Assembly: GCF_031769195.1 (NCBI RefSeq)
Contig: NZ_JAVHNP010000003.1
Coordinates: 434,001 to 498,000, forward strand
Reading direction: 5' to 3'
Origin: Vreelandella sp031769195
Lineage (GTDB): Bacteria > Pseudomonadota > Gammaproteobacteria > Pseudomonadales > Halomonadaceae
Length of the DNA stretch: 64,000 nucleotides
Under the pieces are notes generated by a model, which was given only the letters and a program-made list of their open reading frames with translations, did no database searches and was not told the origin of the DNA. The translations under genes and the position numbers were made by a program. Positions within the stretch are counted from its first letter, which is position 1; each line of letters starts with the position of its first letter. Of the stretch, positions 59,058 to 64,000 are shown piece after piece.

Positions 59058-60401
59058 TTAAGAGGCAACACGGAAAGGGTTGCGCGGGTCGTTATCCCAG
59101 GCGAGGAAGGGTTTGCCGGTTTCCTGAGGCACCATGGTGATGCAGTTTTCTACCGGGCAAGTGATTTGGCACAGGTTGCAGCCCACGCACTCGTCTTCGA
59201 TAACTTCATAGCGGCGCGCGCCGTCCTGCTCGGTGAGCTTGGCAATCGACTGGTGAGAGGTGTCCTCGCAGGCGATATAGCAGCGGCCACACTCGATGCA
59301 CAGATCCTGGTCGATATGGGCGATGGTCTTGAAGTTGATATCCAGGTGCTTCCAGTCGGTGGTTTGCGCCACCGCCTTACGGGAAAACGCTTCAATGGAG
59401 TCGTAGCCTTTTTCTGTCATCCAGCGGGAGAGGCCGTCTTTCATCTCCTCCACGATTCTAAAACCGTTGAGCATTGCCGCGGTACATACCTGCACGCTGC
59501 CAGCGCCGAGGGCGATAAATTCCGCCGCATCGCGCCAGGTAGAAATCCCGCCAATACCAGAAATAGGCAGCGTGGGTGTGGCTGGGTCACGGGCAATTTC
59601 TGCCACCATGTTCATGGCGATGGGCTTCACGGCGCTGCCGCAGTAGCCGCCGTGGGTGCTCTGGTGGCCTACGGTGGGCTTGGCGACCATGTTGTCCAGG
59701 TCGATGCTGGTGATGGAGTTGATGGTGTTAATCAGCGAGACCGCATCCGCGCCGCCACGCAGCGCCGCTTGGGCGCCGACGCGAATATCGGTGATATTGG
59801 GAGTGAGCTTGACGATCACAGGTTTGGAGTAGTGCTTTTTACACCAGTAGGTGACTTTTTCGATTAGATCGGGGTTTTGGCCTACCGCCGCGCCCATACC
59901 GCGTTCTGGCATGCCGTGGGGGCAGCCTAGATTCAGTTCGATGCCGTCTGCGCCGGTGGCTTCCACCAGCGGCAGGATATACGCCCAGGCTTCCTCGTTG
60001 CAGGGCACCATGATGGAGACGATCAGCGCCCGGTCCGGCCAATCCTTCTTCACCTGGGTGATCTCTTTAAGGTTGATCTCCAGCGAACGATCGGTAATCA
60101 GCTCGATATTGTTGAAACCGATCACCTCGCGGTTTTTACCGTAGTGGGCAGAGTAGCGGGAAGAGACGTTGACCGCTGCGGGCTCTTCGCCGAGTGTTTT
60201 CCACACCACGCCGCCCCAGCCTGCTTCGTAGGCACGCACCACGTTGTAGGCTTTGTCGGTGGGCGGGGCTGAGGCCAGCCAGAAGGGGTTGGGGGCTTTG
60301 ATGCCAGCAAAGTTCACCGACAGGTCAACGCCGTTCACCACGCTGTCGCCGCTGTTTTTCTGGCCTGGAAAAGAGAGGGTGTTGAAAGGTGTGGTGTTCA
60401 T
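59058..60401 (-). CDS. preA: NAD-dependent dihydropyrimidine dehydrogenase subunit PreA
   Basis: A 447-residue flavoprotein. The N-terminal TIM barrel binds FMN and the pyrimidine (PFWLASAPPTD, NLGCPHGMPERGMGAAVGQ, KLTPNITDI), and the C-terminus has two 4Fe-4S motifs (CIECGRCYIAC and CVGCNLCQITCP). With PreT it reduces uracil and thymine to the 5,6-dihydro forms. It overlaps preT by 4 bp (ATGA) behind AGGAGG. It is the last gene of the operon. Confidence 0.94.
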   Translation of the reverse strand: MNTTPFNTLSFPGQKNSGDSVVNGVDLSVNFAGIKAPNPFWLASAPPTDKAYNVVRAYEAGWGGVVWKTLGEEPAAVNVSSRYSAHYGKNREVIGFNNIELITDRSLEINLKEITQVKKDWPDRALIVSIMVPCNEEAWAYILPLVEATGADGIELNLGCPHGMPERGMGAAVGQNPDLIEKVTYWCKKHYSKPVIVKLTPNITDIRVGAQAALRGGADAVSLINTINSITSIDLDNMVAKPTVGHQSTHGGYCGSAVKPIAMNMVAEIARDPATPTLPISGIGGISTWRDAAEFIALGAGSVQVCTAAMLNGFRIVEEMKDGLSRWMTEKGYDSIEAFSRKAVAQTTDWKHLDINFKTIAHIDQDLCIECGRCYIACEDTSHQSIAKLTEQDGARRYEVIEDECVGCNLCQITCPVENCITMVPQETGKPFLAWDNDPRNPFRVAS

Positions 60402-61777
60402 GCGGCCTCCTGCTGGGCGGCGAGCGCTTGATGAATGGCGTGGGCGGCCAGCTTGCCGTGCTGCACGGCTTGCACGGTGAGGTCCTGGCCGGGTTTGACG
60501 CAGTCGCCGCCGGCATACACATTGGGCAGTGAGGTTTGGAACATTTCATCCACGTGGATGCGCTCACCTTCGCGGGCGAGTTCTGAGGCGGTGGCATCGC
60601 GCAGGCTGTCGGCTTGGAAGCCCTGGCCGATGGCGGTGAAAATGGCATCCGCCGCGATCTCGAAGGTCTCACCCGTGGTGGAGAGGCGGCCCTGCTGATC
60701 GGCGGTGTTGGCAAAGCGCATGCCTGCCACTTGCCCTTGCTCATTTAGCAAGATCTCATCGGGCTGTGCCCAGGTGATCATACGCACGCCGTTGGCCTTG
60801 GCGATCTCCTGCTCATGGTCGGTGGCGGACATCGCCTCAATGCCACGGCGATACACCAGTGTCACTTCCGTCGCGCCCAGTCGCGCCATTTGCGTCGCCA
60901 TATCGATCGCAGTGTTACCTGCGCCAATCACGATACAGCGCTTAGCCACGGCCAAGCTGCCCAAGTCGTCGGTTTGACGCAGGGTTTTGATGTAGTCCAC
61001 GGCGGGCATCAGGCCAAGGGCATGATCACCGGTGAGCCCTAACGCGCGGCTGGTACCTAGCCCTAAGCCCAGGAATACGCTGTCGTACTGCTGGCGCAGG
61101 GTGTCGAGGGTGAGGTTATCGCCAAGGCGTTGACCGTACTGTAGGTCGATGCCGCCAATGTCTAGCAGAAACTCGACTTCTTTGCGGGCAAAGTCATCGG
61201 TCATTTTGTAGCGGGCAATACCGTATTCGTTAAGCCCGCCGGGCTTTTGCTCCGCTTCAAAAATCGTCACCTGATGGCCGAGCATCGCCAGCCGATGGGC
61301 GCAGGAGAGCCCCGCTGGCCCAGCGCCCACCACGGCGATATGGCGGCCAGTGCTGACGGCGCGCTTAAACGGGTGGCTTTCAAACTGCATATGATCGGTG
61401 GCGTGGCGCTGGAGCAAACCAATCAAGACCGGTTGGCACTCGGCGTCGTGGTTACGCACGCAGCTGCGCTCGCAGAGGATTTCGGTGGGGCACACCCGGG
61501 CGCAGCTGCCGCCCAGAATGTTGGCTTCCAGAATAGTTTCCGCCGCGCCGTTGATATTGCTTTCGCTGATTTGGCGAATAAAGCTTGGAATATCAATATC
61601 TGACGGGCAGGCCTCGACACAGGGCGCGTCGTAGCAGTAAAGGCAGCGCTGGCTTTCAATGATGGCTTGGCGCGGCGTCAGCGGTGGATGAAGGTCGCTA
61701 AAGTTGTTTTCCAGCGTGTGCGGGTCGTAGGTGCCAACCTCTTTTGCGCTGGGCAGGTGATCAAGTGAATGGGTCAC
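60398..61777 (-). CDS. preT: Dihydropyrimidine dehydrogenase subunit PreT (NAD(P)-binding oxidoreductase)
   Basis: A 459-residue protein like the small subunit of glutamate synthase: an N-terminal Cys-rich Fe-S domain (CLYCYDAPCVEACPSDIDIPSFI; CARVCPTEILCERSC), an FAD site (IAVVGAGPAGLSCAHRLAM), and an NAD site (CIVIGAGNTAIDMA). It passes electrons from NADH to PreA. The start is GTG 61777 with GGAG eight bases upstream. It lies 38 bp after the dihydropyrimidinase gene. Confidence 0.93.
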   Translation of the reverse strand: MTHSLDHLPSAKEVGTYDPHTLENNFSDLHPPLTPRQAIIESQRCLYCYDAPCVEACPSDIDIPSFIRQISESNINGAAETILEANILGGSCARVCPTEILCERSCVRNHDAECQPVLIGLLQRHATDHMQFESHPFKRAVSTGRHIAVVGAGPAGLSCAHRLAMLGHQVTIFEAEQKPGGLNEYGIARYKMTDDFARKEVEFLLDIGGIDLQYGQRLGDNLTLDTLRQQYDSVFLGLGLGTSRALGLTGDHALGLMPAVDYIKTLRQTDDLGSLAVAKRCIVIGAGNTAIDMATQMARLGATEVTLVYRRGIEAMSATDHEQEIAKANGVRMITWAQPDEILLNEQGQVAGMRFANTADQQGRLSTTGETFEIAADAIFTAIGQGFQADSLRDATASELAREGERIHVDEMFQTSLPNVYAGGDCVKPGQDLTVQAVQHGKLAAHAIHQALAAQQEAA

Positions 61778-61815
61778 GGTCGTTTCTCCATAGCTCTGTT
61801 CTGAGAAAGGGCGAG

Positions 61816-63255
61816 TTAGCGCGTTACCGCCATGGGCGCGTTTAGCTCGGCACGTTTGGCGAGCAGTTCAAACACACCTGGGTAGGCGGGACGCTCTAAA
61901 TAGCGGCCCGCGCCGCGCTCGGCGTGCAGTTCCCCGTCGCGCCATGTCCACTTGCCCTGGCTGATGGTATGGCGGGCAATGCCGCGCACCGTTTTGCCTT
62001 CGAAAATGTTGAAATCGACGTTTTGATGGTGGGTTTTGGCGGAAATCGTTCGCGTACCGTGTGGGTCCCACACCACAATGTCGGCATCGGCACCCACCTG
62101 AATCGCCCCTTTGCGTGGGTAGAGGTTGAAGATTTTGGCGGTGTTGGTAGAGGTCACCGCAACGAACTCCTGAGGCGAGAGCTTGCCGCTATTCACCCCT
62201 TCGTCCCAGATAACCGCTAGGCGGTCTTCCACACCCGCGGTGCCGTTGGGGATCTTGGTGAAGTCATCTTTACCAGCGGCCTTCTGCTCTTCGCAGAAGC
62301 AGCAGTGGTCGGTGGCGGTGGTTTGCAGATTGCCGGATTGTAGGCCGTGCCAAAGCGCTTCCTGATGGCCTTTGGGGCGGAAGGGCGGGCTCATCACGTG
62401 GGCTGCCGCCGTTGCCCAGTCCGGGTGTTGGTAAACGCTATCGTCTATCACCAGATGCCCTGCTAAGCACTCGCCAAACACCGGGTGGCCCTGTTGGCGG
62501 GCATAGGCGATCTCATCTACCGCGTCTTTGGTGGAAACGTGTACCAAGTACACCGGTGCGCCCAGGGTGGATGCAATGCGAATGGCACGGCTGGCGGCTT
62601 CGCCTTCCACTTGAGGCGGGCGTGAAAGTGGATGCGCTTCTGGCCCGGTCATGCCTTGGGCGAGCAGCTTTTGCTGCATGTGGTAGACCAGCTCGCCGTT
62701 TTCCGCGTGTACCGTGGGAATCGCCCCGAGTTCTAAGCAGCGCGAGAAACTCTCCACCAGAATATCGTCGGTGGCCATGATGGCACCTTTGTAGGCCATA
62801 AAGTGCTTGAAGCTGTTAACGCCGTGCTCGCGTACGAGCGTCCCCATCTCCTCTTTAACGCTCTCATCCCACCAGGTGATCGCCACGTGGAAGGCGAAGT
62901 CGGTGGCGGCTTTTTCTGCCCAACCTTGCCAGGTGTTGAACGCTTCCAGCAGCGACTGGCCAGGGCTGGGGATGACAAAATCAATAATCGTGGTGGTGCC
63001 GCCTGCCATGGCGGCGGCGGTGCCGGTGTAGAAATCTTCGCTGGCCACGGCCCCCATAAACGGCATCTGCATATGGGTGTGGGGGTCGATACCGCCGGGC
63101 ATCACCAGTTGGTGGCGAGCATCGACAATCTCGCAGCCTTCTGGAACGTCTAAATCGGTGCCAATGGCATGGATTTTTCCATCAACGCAGAGTACGTCAG
63201 CGCGGTAGGTATCGGCGTGGGTGACGACGGTGCCGCCCTTGATCAATAAACTCAT
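61816..63255 (-). CDS. hydA: Dihydropyrimidinase
   Basis: A 479-residue binuclear-zinc amidohydrolase of the hydantoinase group. It has the metal motif GGIDPHTHMQMPF, the carbamylated-Lys segment FKHFMAYKGA, HAENGELV, YLVHVSTKDAVDEI, and the fourth-ligand region TTATDHCCF. It opens dihydrouracil to N-carbamoyl-beta-alanine. AGGAG precedes ATG 63255. Order in the operon (minus strand): nitrilase-family amidase, hydA, preT, preA. Confidence 0.93.
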   Translation of the reverse strand: MSLLIKGGTVVTHADTYRADVLCVDGKIHAIGTDLDVPEGCEIVDARHQLVMPGGIDPHTHMQMPFMGAVASEDFYTGTAAAMAGGTTTIIDFVIPSPGQSLLEAFNTWQGWAEKAATDFAFHVAITWWDESVKEEMGTLVREHGVNSFKHFMAYKGAIMATDDILVESFSRCLELGAIPTVHAENGELVYHMQQKLLAQGMTGPEAHPLSRPPQVEGEAASRAIRIASTLGAPVYLVHVSTKDAVDEIAYARQQGHPVFGECLAGHLVIDDSVYQHPDWATAAAHVMSPPFRPKGHQEALWHGLQSGNLQTTATDHCCFCEEQKAAGKDDFTKIPNGTAGVEDRLAVIWDEGVNSGKLSPQEFVAVTSTNTAKIFNLYPRKGAIQVGADADIVVWDPHGTRTISAKTHHQNVDFNIFEGKTVRGIARHTISQGKWTWRDGELHAERGAGRYLERPAYPGVFELLAKRAELNAPMAVTR

Positions 63256-63285
63256 GGTTCACTCCTGGGATAATTGATTGCGGGG

Positions 63286-64000
63286 TTATTCACCGTCGGT
63301 TAAGCGGGTATAGGTTTCCGGGCGACGGTCACGGAAGAACTGCCAGTTGTTGCGCACCTCGCGCACCATGTCTAAATCAATCTCGTGCACCAGCAGCTCG
63401 TCTTCCGTCTCGCTGGCCTGAGCTTCGATTTTTCCGCGTGGGTTAACGATGTAGCTAGAGCCGTAAAAGTCACCAATATTCCAAGGCGCTTCGGTACCTA
63501 CGCGGTTAATGGCGGCAATAAAGCAGCCATTGGCTGCAGCAGAAGCGGGCTGTTCCAACTCCCATAAATATTGGGATAGCCCGGCCACCGTGGCGGAGGG
63601 GTTAAAAATCACTTCAGCACCGTTCAGTGCCAGCGCCCGCCAGCCTTCAGGAAAGTGGCGGTCATAGCAGATGTACACGCCGATCTTGCCGTAGGCGGTA
63701 TCGAATACCGGCCAGTTAGATTTGCCTGGTTTGAAGAAGAATTTCTCCCAAAAGCCAGCCACCTGGGGAATGTGTGTCTTGTGGTATTTGCCTAGATAGC
63801 TACCGTCAGCGTCGAACACGGCGGCGGTGTTGTAGTAAACGCCGGTCTCGGTCTCTTCGTAGATGGGGACAATAATCACCATGTGGTGCTCGGCAGCCAG
63901 TTTCTGCATCATTTGGCAGGTTGGACCTTCCGGCACCCGCTCGGCGGCGGCGTACCATTTGCTGTCCTGGCTGGGGCAAAAGTAGGGCTGGTTAAAGACT
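63286..64000 (-). CDS. Nitrilase superfamily amidohydrolase (beta-ureidopropionase-like), N-terminus outside the window
   Basis: The gene runs off the window's right end; the frame stays open from 63936 to 64000, encoding VFNQPYFCPSQDSKWY and onward, so the GTG at 63936 is internal. Visible catalytic elements of the nitrilase triad are the Lys in KYHKTHIPQ and the Cys in YICYDRHFPEG; the Glu lies outside or near the end. Family members cleave N-carbamoyl amines. Being first in an operon with hydA and preTA, it probably hydrolyses N-carbamoyl-beta-alanine, duplicating the function proposed for the M20 enzyme at 31797. Confidence 0.88.
   Translation of the reverse strand, partial: VFNQPYFCPSQDSKWYAAAERVPEGPTCQMMQKLAAEHHMVIIVPIYEETETGVYYNTAAVFDADGSYLGKYHKTHIPQVAGFWEKFFFKPGKSNWPVFDTAYGKIGVYICYDRHFPEGWRALALNGAEVIFNPSATVAGLSQYLWELEQPASAAANGCFIAAINRVGTEAPWNIGDFYGSSYIVNPRGKIEAQASETEDELLVHEIDLDMVREVRNNWQFFRDRRPETYTRLTDGE

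Overview
The window is a 64 kb stretch of a moderately GC-rich gammaproteobacterial chromosome. The protein content points to Halomonas or a close relative: a close YbiT-type ABC-F protein, a TAXI-type TRAP system, several MocR regulators, a phosphatidylcholine synthase, and a sodium/solute-rich catabolic gene set. This assignment is an inference from recognised families, not from a marker gene. There is no rRNA, tRNA, CRISPR array, transposase or phage gene that I can support.

Layout. 1-5.4 kb: the end of an NAD-dependent dehydrogenase, then a TetR regulator divergent from a two-gene RND efflux system with an operator between them. 5.6-21 kb: mostly core or housekeeping genes (diguanylate cyclase, DadA-like dehydrogenase behind a tandem glycine riboswitch, HPP permease, ChaC, histone-deacetylase-like hydrolase, CbiX-like chelatase, YbiT, a ZipA-like membrane protein, TspO, an old yellow enzyme, an AlbA/ATPase regulator, a metal-site-lacking M24 hydrolase, TauE and a lysozyme-like lipoprotein). 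20.9-26.8 kb: a GABA catabolic unit (MocR regulator divergent from permease, gabD, gabT). 26.8-29.4 kb: an AT-rich accessory patch with a one-ORF cassette ending in an integron-type attC site, followed by an AbiEi/AbiEii pair. 29.8-36.9 kb: a photolyase, a small monooxygenase, and three genes for the lower part of reductive pyrimidine breakdown (carbamoyl-amidohydrolase, omega-aminotransferase, MmsA) with a RutR-like regulator. 37-38.4 kb: a second AbiE pair behind a nested 44-bp dyad. 38.5-47.2 kb: PhzF/DUF1127 with a MocR regulator, Tag and Pcs coupled by a 1-nt overlap, YbaK, and a membrane diguanylate cyclase co-transcribed with two amino-acid-binding proteins. 47.2-54.6 kb: a tightly overlapped catabolic operon (TAXI-TRAP, hydroxyacid dehydrogenase, BKACE, split AtuA) with a divergent LysR gene. 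54.6-57.8 kb: a nitrate ABC transporter with a sigma-54 promoter and an ANTAR-type antitermination leader. 58-64 kb: an iron-siderophore binding protein and the upper part of the pyrimidine pathway (PreA, PreT, dihydropyrimidinase, nitrilase-family amidase, the last cut by the window end).

How genes work together. The 59-64 kb and 31.8-36.9 kb blocks together encode a full route from uracil or thymine through beta-alanine to malonate/methylmalonate semialdehyde and acyl-CoA. The nrt leader shows a complete signal chain in DNA: nitrogen control (sigma-54), then nitrate control (two hexaloop hairpins overlapping an attenuator). The most novel-looking unit is the 47.2-53.5 kb operon. Its chemistry can be partly predicted (hydroxyacid to keto acid, then acetyl-CoA-dependent cleavage), but its substrate and the role of its two AtuA pieces cannot.
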